Counted from the first letter of the stretch, positions 7,927 to 18,188 are shown. The stretch: 64,000 bases of DNA from Clostridium sp. BNL1100 (GCF_000244875.1 NC_016791.1:989501-1053500); one strand, 5' to 3'. Numbers and translations: made by a program. Notes: generated by a model from the sequence alone, not told the origin.

Positions 7927-9165
7927 ATGGACAATGTTTTGCCAAAGATTGCATTAGTTTTTCCGGGCGTTGGTTCACAGCATACAATGATGGTTAAAAG
8001 CTTCTACGAAAACTCCGAAGCTGTCAGAAGTACTTTTGAGGAAGCAAGTGAGATACTGAAAATAAATCTAAAAGAAATTTGTTTTTCAACTGATTTGAAA
8101 GATGAGTTGAATAAGATTGAGATCTCACAAGTTGCATTGTTGGTTGCCAGTTTAGCGGTATACAGGACATTTGAGTCAGAATTCGGTTTTTTGCCGGATT
8201 ATTGTTTAGGACATAGCCTTGGAGAATATTCAGCCCTATGTGCCAGCGGAATAATAAATTTCTCTGATGCAGTGGAAATAGTAAAACAGCGGGGGCGCAT
8301 TATCAAAGAAGCAATTTCCTCATGCGATGGAACAATGATGTGGGTAATAAATTTAGACAGTAATATCGTTGAGGAAACCTGTATGGAAATTTCGGGAGAT
8401 AATGATAGAGTATATATCTCGGCATACGATACACCTACCCAATGTTCAATATCAGGGAACAATGGAAGCATGATGAAAGTTGCACAAGAGTTAGAGAAGA
8501 AAGGTGCCATTGTCTTTCCACTTAAAATGTCGGGCCCTTTTCACAGTCCTTTAATGCATAAGGCAGCCGAAGAGATGAAATCAGTGCTCAGACAGTTTAA
8601 ATTTAATCCCCCTAAAATTCCCGTAATTTCAAATTACAGTGCTCTCCCATATACCGACGAGAACAGTGTGGTTGAAAATTTGACTAGGCAGTTGGAATCA
8701 CCTATAAGGTGGACTCAATCAGTTTCGTATCTTGTTGATGCTGGAGTAAGAGTAGCTATTGAAATTGGCCCTAAGGATGTATTAAAATTTTTGATTAAAA
8801 AGAATACGTCACTTATTGAAGCATTCTCCTTTAATGAATTCACCCAAATAGACCAAATAAGAGACAGCGTTGTTATTGGAAGAGAGCAGGCATTGGCGCT
8901 AATAGCCAGATGCCTTAAAATAGCCATAAGTACAAAAAACTGTAATAATGATACAAATACATACCAAAAGGATGTAGTGACACCTTACAAAGAGATTGAA
9001 GCGCTATATTTGGAATTGAGAGAAAAAAAGCTGTACCCTGAAAAAGAGCAGGTTTTTAAGGCGGTTCAAATGGTTGTTTCAGTATTAGACGCCAAGAAAA
9101 CGCCTATTGATTTAAGAAGAAAAAAGTTGGACCAAATTTTTCAAAATAAAATATTATCAATTTAG
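7927..9165 (+). CDS. Discrete acyltransferase 1 (trans-AT)
   Basis: 412 residues: a FabD-like acyltransferase with G-H-S-L-G-E (Ser97) and G-P-F-H-S, plus a ~110-residue C-terminal extension shared with the second discrete acyltransferase of the locus. The N-terminal oxyanion box reads F-P-G-V-G-S-Q, with Val in place of the usual first Gln of GQGSQ. Its position directly after the aminomalonyl genes and free serine A domain matches ZmaF/ClbG, which transfer aminomalonyl from its ACP to PKS modules. The substrate here is inferred from context. It should serve modules whose own AT is missing or dead. Confidence 0.87.
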   Translation: MDNVLPKIALVFPGVGSQHTMMVKSFYENSEAVRSTFEEASEILKINLKEICFSTDLKDELNKIEISQVALLVASLAVYRTFESEFGFLPDYCLGHSLGEYSALCASGIINFSDAVEIVKQRGRIIKEAISSCDGTMMWVINLDSNIVEETCMEISGDNDRVYISAYDTPTQCSISGNNGSMMKVAQELEKKGAIVFPLKMSGPFHSPLMHKAAEEMKSVLRQFKFNPPKIPVISNYSALPYTDENSVVENLTRQLESPIRWTQSVSYLVDAGVRVAIEIGPKDVLKFLIKKNTSLIEAFSFNEFTQIDQIRDSVVIGREQALALIARCLKIAISTKNCNNDTNTYQKDVVTPYKEIEALYLELREKKLYPEKEQVFKAVQMVVSVLDAKKTPIDLRRKKLDQIFQNKILSI

Positions 9166-9191
9166 ATAATTAAAAAATAAGGAGGCATTTC

Positions 9192-10334
9192 ATGCTTAAA
9201 TTAGAATTGGACAAATATGTAAAAGTGAGACCTCTATTCAAAACACTGGAATACAATCTTGGAATTGAAGCAATACTGAGTGGTAAGGTTCAAGGGGATG
9301 TATATGTAGATGATTTGGAAAATCCTCGTACTGCATGTATGTTTGACGGAGTCCACCATTTTTATATGGGAGGCAACGAGAAAAATCAGAATTTTAATTC
9401 GAGTTTATCAGAACTGATAATTAACGATATATTTCCCAAGATAAAAAATGAAGGTAAAGAAGTAGATTACTTTTTCTTTTATGATGATTCATCGGAATGG
9501 GAAAAGGAATTGGAAATTGCATTAAAAGAAATATATCCGGGGAAAACGTATAGAAGGTATTATAACTTTTATGCCGGAGATCCAGTTTTGAGCCTTGATA
9601 TGCTGGAGGGTTTCAAACTCAGGAAAATTGACAGTGAATTGATGGAAAGCACTGACCTGAATAATGTTGAAGAAATTCAGCAATGGGCTTTTACCGAGAG
9701 CTGGTTGGGGAAAGAGGATTTTCTTAAGAATGGATTCGGATTTTGCATTATAAAGGATAAGGATATTGTAAGTTGGTGTATGGCTGATCATGTTTTCGAC
9801 GGTAACTGTGAGATTGGTGTTGAAACAGACGAAGACTTCAGAGAAAAAGGACTGGCAACCAGAGTAGTTTCAGCCTGTGTAGAATATTGCCTGAGTGAAA
9901 GTATGGATAGAATAGGATGGAGCTGCTTCGACTCCAATGAGGCTTCATATGCTCTTGCGGAAAAAGTTGGGTTCAAAATGTACAAGAAATATCCTGTTCT
10001 ATTCGGTTGGTATAACAGCTATGACAATTTATTTGTACAGGGAGATGTAAGTACCAAAGAAGGTAATTTTGAAAAAGGTGCACAGCTATTAGAAAAAGCA
10101 ATACTATTGGCTGAGACTGATGATGATGATTTTAAACGTTCAAGGATAAGCAACAGGGATAGTGTTTGCTGGGCATATTTTCTGGCAGCCAAAGCACACG
10201 CTTTATCAGGCAATGCGGAAAAGTGTATTAACAGACTTAAAAAAGGCTTTGAGCTTGGATTACCCAATAAAGATATGTTAAACGATTCAGCTTTTGATAC
10301 TTTAAGGGATAATGAGGTGTTTAAACAATTGTAA
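9192..10334 (+). CDS. GNAT acetyltransferase with TPR-like tail, probable self-resistance
   Basis: 380 residues. A GNAT domain occupies about 130-275, with the acetyl-CoA loop R-E-K-G-L-A-T-R and the following N-E-A-S-Y-A-L-A-E-K-V-G-F segment. Residues ~285-365 form helical TPR-like repeats. Size and layout resemble ZmaR, the acetyltransferase that inactivates zwittermicin A; acetylating self-protection enzymes are also known for edeine and paenilamicin. Its place at the end of the precursor block fits acetylation of an amine on the product or its precursor. GGAGG lies 8 bp before the ATG. A tailoring rather than resistance role is possible. Confidence 0.78.
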   Translation: MLKLELDKYVKVRPLFKTLEYNLGIEAILSGKVQGDVYVDDLENPRTACMFDGVHHFYMGGNEKNQNFNSSLSELIINDIFPKIKNEGKEVDYFFFYDDSSEWEKELEIALKEIYPGKTYRRYYNFYAGDPVLSLDMLEGFKLRKIDSELMESTDLNNVEEIQQWAFTESWLGKEDFLKNGFGFCIIKDKDIVSWCMADHVFDGNCEIGVETDEDFREKGLATRVVSACVEYCLSESMDRIGWSCFDSNEASYALAEKVGFKMYKKYPVLFGWYNSYDNLFVQGDVSTKEGNFEKGAQLLEKAILLAETDDDDFKRSRISNRDSVCWAYFLAAKAHALSGNAEKCINRLKKGFELGLPNKDMLNDSAFDTLRDNEVFKQL

Positions 10335-10368
10335 GTCGGGTAGAAATAGAGCTTTACAACATTAATTG

Positions 10369-10394
10369 GGATGCCTTTAAGGCATCCTTTATTT
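10369..10394 (+). terminator. Rho-independent terminator candidate
   Basis: A perfect 7-bp stem GGATGCC/GGCATCC with a 5-base TTTAA loop is followed by TTTATTT, 34 bp after the acetyltransferase stop. It separates the export/precursor/resistance block from the first megasynthase gene. The remaining ~65 bp before the next start is AT-rich; I see no convincing -35/-10 pair there, so partial read-through is also possible. Confidence 0.72.
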
Positions 10395-10459
10395 AATGTT
10401 AAATTCTGTATTTAAACAGATAATTGTTCCTATTAAAATAGTTAAGAAGGGAAAATAAT

Positions 10460-13400
10460 ATGGACGTACTTCCAAAAACAATTGATAAAAATAATATTGA
10501 GAATATTCTTTCTTTGTCACCTGTACAGGAGGGAATCCTATTTCATTATCTGCTTAATCAGAAAAGTAGCTATTATTTAGAACAATTGAGATTAAGAATT
10601 GAAGGTGAAGTAAACACTAAAGTATTTCAAAGGGCATGGGATTTGGTTGTAAATGCAAACGAAATGCTGAGAACTGTTTTTAGATGGAATAATCTTACGA
10701 ACCCGGTTCAGATAATTCTTAAAAAAAATGAAACCCGAATAAGCTTTTTTGATTTGGCCGAGTATAGGGACAAGGAAGAAAGACTTGATAAGATTATTGA
10801 TGAAGACAGAAATGATTTTTTTGATTTAACTGAGGTTCCCTTTAGAGTGACTTTATGCAAGTTAACTGAAAAATCCTATAACATAATTATAACTCACCAT
10901 CATATTCTGTATGACGGTTGGAGTACGGGTATAGTATTAAGAGATTTTTTTAATGCCTATAAATGTTTAGCACATAATAAGGAAATCTGGTTAAATAATA
11001 AGCAAAAGTATCATGAGTACATAAAATGGCTTAGAGCAGATAATAAAAAAATGCAGCAAGATTTCTGGAGTGAATATCTCAGAAATTATTCTTCAAAATC
11101 AATTTTAGACCGTAAAGCAATTAACGATAATGCAAGTGAAAAAAAAGTAACAGGTCACTTATTCTCCATTCCAGAAGAGCTTACAAAAAAAATATATGAT
11201 TTTGCAAGATTTAATAATATAACAGCAGCATCGTTATTATACAGTGCTTGGGGTGTCTTACTATTTAATTATTGTAACGAGGAGGATATAACCTTTGGAA
11301 CCACCACAGCTGTTAGACCGGCTGATATAAAAAATATTGAAAATACTGTAGGAATGTTTATTAATACAATTCCTTTAAGGATTAAAGCATCTTCGGAGGA
11401 AAACGTATTAAGCTACATTAAAAATGTAAGTTGTAGCCTTCAGGAAAGAAAAGAATATGAAGCTACACCACTAGTTGACATAAAGAAATATAGCGGGACT
11501 CATAGAGAAGAGGAACTATTTCAATCAATATTTGTAATCGAAAATTACCCAATTGACCAATCACTCACGAGCGATGATAATCCTTTACGGATTAAAGAGT
11601 ACTCCAGTTTTGAAAAAACCAATTATGATATGACAATAATAGTGAACCTGTCCGAATCGACTATGGAAATTAAATTACTATATAACTGTGAATTATATAG
11701 TACAAAAACGATTCAAAATCTGGTTGGACATTATGAAGTGATATTAAGGGAATTGATAGAAAAAAGCGATAGCACCTTAGGTTCTTTGAACATTTTGACT
11801 CAGGGTGAAAAAGAAGACATTTTACATTTATTCAACGATACAAATAGCATATATAATGATGGGCTTTTGATTCATGAGATTTTTGAAAAGCGTGTTGAGG
11901 AAAGCCCTGACTGTATTGCGGTTAAATATGGAAATAACAGGATTACATATCTTGAACTGAACAGAAGGGTAAATCAATTAGCAAGGCTGATTAATAAAAA
12001 AGTAAATACTGTTCCAGATTCAAAAATAGGCATATTGCTATATCCTTCATTAGAAATGATGATAGGTGTTTTGGCCATATTGAAAACTGGCAGTGCATAC
12101 GTTCCTATTGATCCGGATAATCCAATTGACAGAAACAAGTTTATAATAAATGACTCAAAAATATGTGCACTAATAAGTACTTTTGAGCATTGCCCAAAAA
12201 TAGATTTTGGCGGACATTTGATTTTTATTGATAAAGAGTCTACCGACGGGGAAAACAGCGACAATCCCGAAAGAAAACCTGATTCAGGCAATCTTGCATA
12301 TGTAATATATACATCAGGTTCTACCGGTAATCCCAAAGGGGTAATGGTCGAACATAGAAGTGTCGTAAATATATTGCTAGATTTGGAAAATAGATATCCC
12401 CTTAAGGAAACAGATACATATTTACTCAAAACAACATTTACCTTTGATGTATCTGTAACTGAGCTTTTTGGATGGTTTATAGGTAAGGGCAAACTGGTCA
12501 TATTAAATAAAGGCGAAGAAAAGAATCCCTATAAGATTATTGATGCAGTAGAAGCTTTTGGTGTAACCCACTTGAACCTTGTACCATCAATGTTCAGATA
12601 TATTCTAGAAAGCTTGTCCCAAACAAAAGAAAATATTCGTAAGTTAAAGAGTTTAAAATATATTTTTGCGGCAGGAGAAGCACTGAAACCTGATCTTGTG
12701 AAGCAATTTAAAGAGTTGGGTACTGGTATAAGACTGGAGAATATATATGGGCCCACCGAATGCACAATTTATGCTACCAAATACTCTTTAAAAGATCATC
12801 AAAATGAATCTATGGTGCCCATAGGGAACCCTTTATCCAATATCCGGTGCTATATTGTTGATAAACATAACAGACTCCAGCCCGTGGGTGTACCGGGAGA
12901 ACTATGTTTAAGTGGTGTTGGTCTGGCAAGAGGATATTTAAACAGAGATGAACTTAACAAAGAAAAATTCGTATCTAATCCTTTTATAACAGAAGCTGAA
13001 AGTAGCAACAGGTATTCAGCTACATTTCAGAAGATGTACAAAACAGGAGATTTGGCCCGGTGGCTTCCTGATGGAAACATAGAGTGCCTTGGAAGGAATG
13101 ACTTTCAGGTGAAAATAAGAGGCTTCAGAATAGAGTTAGAAGAAATTGAAAATAAACTATTAAAATACGAAAAGATTATGGAAGCTGTAGTAATTCCAAA
13201 GTCAGATAGAGAAGGCAATGTACATTTGTGTGCATACTTTACATCAGGTGAGGAAGTTACAGATTCTGAAATAAACAATTTCTTATCCGGGGAACTTCCA
13301 TATTATATGCTTCCTTCATTTTTTATTAGGCTTGATAAGATGCCTCTGACACAAAACGGCAAAATAGACAGAAAGTTGTTGCCTGAATGGAACAATGTGC

Positions 13401-16400
13401 GTCCAAATATTGAGACAAAATATATTGAACCCCAGACGGAAATCCAAAGAGAAATCATCGAGATATGGAAAGAAGTACTTGGTATAGATAAGATAGGAAT
13501 AAATGATAATTTTTTTGATATAGGAGGCAATTCCTTAAATCTGATTAGGCTTAATAATAAGCTAAACACTCATTTTAATAAAGAATTGCCTATTACAACA
13601 ATTTTCCAGTTTCCTACAGTACGTGGCTTAGCTCTCAGCCTAGCTGATAATACTGAAAAGAAGCTAGCTTCCATGGAAACCCCGGGGCAAACACAAGAAA
13701 ACACACAGAAAACAGATGAAGCCCCTGAAACAAACGATATTGCAATAATAGGAATGTCTGTAAGACTGCCAAACATATCAGATATTTATGAATATTGGAA
13801 TCGTTTGGTGAACAGTACCGAATGTATCAGCTTCTTTACGGAAGAAGAAATAATAAAAGCAGGGGTTAGCCCCAAACTTGCTCGGGATAGTAATTACGTA
13901 AAAGCACAGGGAGTTATGAATGGAATTGAGAATTTTGATGCGGATTTCTTTTCATATTCTCCTCGTGAGGCTGAAGTCATGGACCCGCAGGTTCGGGTTT
14001 TCCATGAGATTATTTGGGAAGCACTTGAAGACAGTGGATACTGCCCTTGGAATTACGAAGGTTCAATAGGCTTGTTCGGAAGTGCATCACCAAATTTATT
14101 TTGGGAATCTCTGGTTGTTGGCTCCGGCAAAACTAAAATACTGGGGGATTTTGCTTCAGAACAGCTTTTCAATAAAGATTATATGAGCACCAGAGTAGCA
14201 TACAAATTAAATTTAACAGGCCCTGTTGTGTCTACTTATACAGCTTGTTCAACATCCTTAGTTTCAGTAGCACTGGCATGTCAGTCCTTGATACGAAAAG
14301 AATGTGATATTTCTATTGCCGGTTCGGCTACTATAAGTCCGTTACCCGATAAAACAGGGTATCTGTATCAGGATGGTATGGTCAAATCACCTGATGGGCA
14401 TTGCAGAGCTTTTGACATAGACGGAAAAGGTTTTGTAGGAGGAACCGGGGCGGCTGCAGTTGTGTTAAAAAGGTTAGATGATGCAATTAAAAGTAAGGAC
14501 AATATTATCGCCGTAATCAAAGCGGCTGAAATAAATAATGATGGTATTAATAAAGCGGGATATACTGCCCCAAGTATTGAGGGACAAAAAAAGGTAATAC
14601 AGGCAGCTTTAAAGAGAACTGGTATTAGTCCAGAATCCATTAGCTATATTGAAGCTCATGGAACTGCTACTCCACTTGGAGACAGTGTTGAGATAGAAGC
14701 TCTGAAACAGGCATTCAATACATCAATGAAAAATTACTGCGGTATTGGGTCGGTTAAGTCAAATATAGGGCATCTGGATTGTACGGCTGGGATTGCAGGG
14801 CTGATTAAAACAGCATTGGCATTAAAAAATAAGATTATACCTTCAACTTTAAATATTACAGCTGCAAATCCAAAATTAAATTTAATAGACAGTCCATTTT
14901 ATCTTGTAACGGAGCCCACGGAATGGAAAAGTGAAAAATATCCTCTAAGGGCCGGAGTAAGCTCCTTGGGGCTTGGAGGAACTAATGCCCACGTGATTAT
15001 AGAGGAAGCACCTGAAATTAAAAAAGAACAAAGTCCATTAACACCTGAGTTGCTAATGTTCTCGGGAAAAACAAAAACTGCTTTAGATAATCAGATTTCA
15101 AGGGTAAGGAAGCATTTACAGGAAAATCCTAATCTGGATTTGAATGATGTTGGGTATACCCTCCAAACCGGAAGGTATCACTTTAACCATAGAAAGGCAT
15201 TTGTTTGTAAAGATATTAGCGATGCAATTAAAAATCTTGGGAACGATTGCGACCTTTCCGGTTATGTTGAAGGTGAGAAAACACTTATTACCTTTAATTT
15301 TCATTCAACGGAAATAATAAAAATTATCAGATATATTGAATTATATGAATCAGAGCCGGTATTCAAAGAGGCATTAGATCAGGTTATTAAAAGGCTGGGT
15401 TTGAATTTGCCTTCTTGGTTCACAGATTTGGTTAAGAATCCGGCTCAACGCAATTACGATACAGAGTATCTGAATACAAATAGTGTTTTCGTTGTTTTCG
15501 TGATGCAGTATGCTTTGGCAAAGCTTCTTATTTATTGGGGAATAGTACCGGATATTGTAAGGGGGGACGGTGCGGGAGGATTAATCTCATTGCTACTTTC
15601 AGAAGCGGCCCCGGAGGACAGACTGTTCCCTCTGATCGAATTAAGACTGAGTATAATTGATAACATGGATAAAGGGATTGAGTGTTCCGGTACTTTTCAT
15701 GATAAATTTAAAGAACTTCTTTGGGATATAGAATTTTCCGAGCCTGTTATTCAATGCTTCGACATACAATACGGAAGATTTATTAATAGGGAAGACTTTG
15801 AAAATTTAACTTTCTGGACAAGAAATAATCAGACAAACACTAAATCAAATAGTTCTGAAATAGAAACAGACGGTAAACATGTTTTAATAGATTTTGGAGA
15901 ATCCATTGAAAATGCTCTAAATAATAAACCTGATGAAGGTGTTGTAAAGCTTGCAATGTGCTGTAACAAGGATGTTGAACTTCACAGCCATGTTTTATGG
16001 TTGATAGGACAGGCGTGGCTTAATGGCATAAATTTAAAATGGAACAGATTTTATCATCAGAAGGAAAGGAAGAGGGTTTCCCTGCCTACCTATCCCTTTG
16101 AACACCAAAAGTACTGGATAGAAGGAAATCCTTTTACTATGGGACTTCAAAAGCAGGATACTGAAATAACGAAGAAAACAGATATATCAGATTGGTTTTA
16201 TTTACCCCTTTGGAAGCAGTCAGCTCCAAGTATTTTAAATAGTACGGATAATAATAAATCTACCTGGCTGGTATTCACAAATAATATTAGCTTTAATAGT
16301 AAATTACTTGAAGCACTTAAAGAGAAAACAGAGGATGTTATTAAAGTTACTAAAGGTTCAGACTTTAACAAGGTAGATGATTCAGAATACACTATAAATG

Positions 16401-18145
16401 TAAATCGTGAGGAGGATTATAATAATCTACTTAACGAGCTGCAAAAGAACGGAGAGCTTCCAAGCAATATTCTATTTTTGTGGGGTATTGATGAAGATGA
16501 AAGAATTAATACACTGGAATTAGATTCCATAAATGAGAAACTGGATACAGGTTTTTTCAGTTTGGTTTATATCTTAAAGGCATTATTAAAACAAAGTGTC
16601 ACGGATAAAGTCAGGATTGTTGTAGCTACTAATAATCTGCACAATATAAATGGTGCTGAGAAGGTAAATCCGGCTAAATCTGCAGTACTAGGCCCGTGCA
16701 AGGTAATACCTCAGGAAGCCCCGTTCATCGAATGCAAAAACATTGATATTTGTATTCCAAAAGATGAGGTAACTGAGAAAAAGCTAATAAAAAAAGTATT
16801 AGCTGACATTTTCGATGAAAAAACAGAAACCGTTGTAGCATATAGAAATTGCATACGATATACACCAAGTTATTCCCCGATGAGATTAACGCAAGATGCC
16901 AACAGAGAAAATTCAAGCTTTAAAAATAATGGAGTATATCTGATTACCGGCGGTCTGGGGAACATTGGTCTGAAGCTGGCAGAGTATCTTGCAGAGAAGT
17001 ATTCCGCAAAACTTATATTAACCGGAAAATCTGAATTCCCAAGAAGGGATAAATGGGAGCAATGGCTGGAAAGCCACCGTGAAGATGAACAGATTTCAAT
17101 GAAAATCCAGAGTTTATTATATCTTGAGAAACAAGGTGCAAAAATTCTGACATATACTTGTGACGTTGCTGACCAAGAGAGTATGGAGACAATAGTTGAT
17201 GAGGCGGAAAGACATTTCGGACATATAGATGGTGTAATACACGCAGCAGCGACAATGAGAGATTCTTTATTTAGAACGGTGGAACAGTTGAATAAAGAGG
17301 ATTGCATAGAACAGTTTAATCCTAAAATACACGGTCTTCTTACATTGTATAAAGTATTTAAGGACAGGGAATTGGATTTCCTCACAGTGACATCATCCAC
17401 GTCGGCACTACTTGGAGGATTGGGCTTTTGTGCATATTCTGCCGCAAATATATTTATGGATTCTTTTGTTAATGAATTTAACAGAGTTGCTTCGAAAGAA
17501 TGGTTGACTGTGAACTGGGAGGGGTGGCGGTTTAACTCAGATAAAACTCAGTTCAGCTTCAGTACTTCCCTGGATGAATTGCTGATGGAACCGGAGCAAG
17601 GTGTTGAAGCCTTTGAACGTATAATGAACAATCCGGGTATTGGACAGGTAATAATTTCATCAGGTGACCTTAACAAAAGAGTGGATAAATGGATAAAGCT
17701 TGACAGCATTAATTCTACGGAAAGCTTAAAAGATAGCGGTAACAGTAAAAAACAGCGTCCAAATCTAAAAAACTCTTATGTAATGCCTGCAAACAAACTG
17801 GAAGAAACAATAGCCAAGGTATTTGCAGATTTCTTCGGTTATGATGAAATTGGTATCGATGATAATTTTTTTGATTTAGGTGCTTCATCACTGGATATGA
17901 TTCAGATTACAAATAATTTAAGAAGACAGCTTAATACTAACATACCGATCTTGAAGTTATTTACATTTTCTACTATTCGTACATTGGCTGCTAATTTACA
18001 AAATTCCAATGAAGATAATGATACTCAAGAGGTAAATCAACAACGAGAAAACCAAGTAGTAAAAGGAAAAAACAGTATACAGGCGAGATACAATCTTAGA
18101 AAACAGCTTAAAAAGAAAGACATAGCTGATGATGAGGAAGATTAA
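10460..18145 (+). CDS. NRPS-PKS hybrid: C-A-PCP-KS-AT(dead)-KR-ACP
   Basis: 2561 residues. C about 15-445 (HHHILYDGW near 145); its SPVQEGILFH start resembles domains that follow an E domain. A about 470-975, code by eye D-V-T-N-F-A-I-I-Y-K, no confident substrate. PCP Ser1025. KS about 1091-1510 (Cys1263, both His motifs intact). The AT region about 1605-1890 is degenerate: GHSxG reads G-D-G-A-G (Gly1704 replaces Ser), the N-terminal GQGxQ is absent and the HAFH-type segment is deleted. KR about 2155-2400 (GGLGNIG, Tyr near 2326). ACP Ser2477. A basic C-terminal tail probably docks to the next protein. It adds one amino acid and one reduced ketide, the extender delivered in trans. The first C domain suggests a missing upstream D-residue donor. 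Confidence 0.93.
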   Translation: MDVLPKTIDKNNIENILSLSPVQEGILFHYLLNQKSSYYLEQLRLRIEGEVNTKVFQRAWDLVVNANEMLRTVFRWNNLTNPVQIILKKNETRISFFDLAEYRDKEERLDKIIDEDRNDFFDLTEVPFRVTLCKLTEKSYNIIITHHHILYDGWSTGIVLRDFFNAYKCLAHNKEIWLNNKQKYHEYIKWLRADNKKMQQDFWSEYLRNYSSKSILDRKAINDNASEKKVTGHLFSIPEELTKKIYDFARFNNITAASLLYSAWGVLLFNYCNEEDITFGTTTAVRPADIKNIENTVGMFINTIPLRIKASSEENVLSYIKNVSCSLQERKEYEATPLVDIKKYSGTHREEELFQSIFVIENYPIDQSLTSDDNPLRIKEYSSFEKTNYDMTIIVNLSESTMEIKLLYNCELYSTKTIQNLVGHYEVILRELIEKSDSTLGSLNILTQGEKEDILHLFNDTNSIYNDGLLIHEIFEKRVEESPDCIAVKYGNNRITYLELNRRVNQLARLINKKVNTVPDSKIGILLYPSLEMMIGVLAILKTGSAYVPIDPDNPIDRNKFIINDSKICALISTFEHCPKIDFGGHLIFIDKESTDGENSDNPERKPDSGNLAYVIYTSGSTGNPKGVMVEHRSVVNILLDLENRYPLKETDTYLLKTTFTFDVSVTELFGWFIGKGKLVILNKGEEKNPYKIIDAVEAFGVTHLNLVPSMFRYILESLSQTKENIRKLKSLKYIFAAGEALKPDLVKQFKELGTGIRLENIYGPTECTIYATKYSLKDHQNESMVPIGNPLSNIRCYIVDKHNRLQPVGVPGELCLSGVGLARGYLNRDELNKEKFVSNPFITEAESSNRYSATFQKMYKTGDLARWLPDGNIECLGRNDFQVKIRGFRIELEEIENKLLKYEKIMEAVVIPKSDREGNVHLCAYFTSGEEVTDSEINNFLSGELPYYMLPSFFIRLDKMPLTQNGKIDRKLLPEWNNVRPNIETKYIEPQTEIQREIIEIWKEVLGIDKIGINDNFFDIGGNSLNLIRLNNKLNTHFNKELPITTIFQFPTVRGLALSLADNTEKKLASMETPGQTQENTQKTDEAPETNDIAIIGMSVRLPNISDIYEYWNRLVNSTECISFFTEEEIIKAGVSPKLARDSNYVKAQGVMNGIENFDADFFSYSPREAEVMDPQVRVFHEIIWEALEDSGYCPWNYEGSIGLFGSASPNLFWESLVVGSGKTKILGDFASEQLFNKDYMSTRVAYKLNLTGPVVSTYTACSTSLVSVALACQSLIRKECDISIAGSATISPLPDKTGYLYQDGMVKSPDGHCRAFDIDGKGFVGGTGAAAVVLKRLDDAIKSKDNIIAVIKAAEINNDGINKAGYTAPSIEGQKKVIQAALKRTGISPESISYIEAHGTATPLGDSVEIEALKQAFNTSMKNYCGIGSVKSNIGHLDCTAGIAGLIKTALALKNKIIPSTLNITAANPKLNLIDSPFYLVTEPTEWKSEKYPLRAGVSSLGLGGTNAHVIIEEAPEIKKEQSPLTPELLMFSGKTKTALDNQISRVRKHLQENPNLDLNDVGYTLQTGRYHFNHRKAFVCKDISDAIKNLGNDCDLSGYVEGEKTLITFNFHSTEIIKIIRYIELYESEPVFKEALDQVIKRLGLNLPSWFTDLVKNPAQRNYDTEYLNTNSVFVVFVMQYALAKLLIYWGIVPDIVRGDGAGGLISLLLSEAAPEDRLFPLIELRLSIIDNMDKGIECSGTFHDKFKELLWDIEFSEPVIQCFDIQYGRFINREDFENLTFWTRNNQTNTKSNSSEIETDGKHVLIDFGESIENALNNKPDEGVVKLAMCCNKDVELHSHVLWLIGQAWLNGINLKWNRFYHQKERKRVSLPTYPFEHQKYWIEGNPFTMGLQKQDTEITKKTDISDWFYLPLWKQSAPSILNSTDNNKSTWLVFTNNISFNSKLLEALKEKTEDVIKVTKGSDFNKVDDSEYTINVNREEDYNNLLNELQKNGELPSNILFLWGIDEDERINTLELDSINEKLDTGFFSLVYILKALLKQSVTDKVRIVVATNNLHNINGAEKVNPAKSAVLGPCKVIPQEAPFIECKNIDICIPKDEVTEKKLIKKVLADIFDEKTETVVAYRNCIRYTPSYSPMRLTQDANRENSSFKNNGVYLITGGLGNIGLKLAEYLAEKYSAKLILTGKSEFPRRDKWEQWLESHREDEQISMKIQSLLYLEKQGAKILTYTCDVADQESMETIVDEAERHFGHIDGVIHAAATMRDSLFRTVEQLNKEDCIEQFNPKIHGLLTLYKVFKDRELDFLTVTSSTSALLGGLGFCAYSAANIFMDSFVNEFNRVASKEWLTVNWEGWRFNSDKTQFSFSTSLDELLMEPEQGVEAFERIMNNPGIGQVIISSGDLNKRVDKWIKLDSINSTESLKDSGNSKKQRPNLKNSYVMPANKLEETIAKVFADFFGYDEIGIDDNFFDLGASSLDMIQITNNLRRQLNTNIPILKLFTFSTIRTLAANLQNSNEDNDTQEVNQQRENQVVKGKNSIQARYNLRKQLKKKDIADDEED

Positions 18146-18188
18146 TCTGACGAAAACACAACTATATCATAAGGGTGGAGATTCATAA

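Noticed and set aside
10395-10459. Promoter for the megasynthase operon
   Set aside because: AT-rich, but no spaced pair of -35 and -10 boxes that stands out from background.
16870-17400. A 176-codon minus-strand open frame
   Set aside because: Antisense to the KR domain of the first megasynthase, no domain or ribosome site seen.
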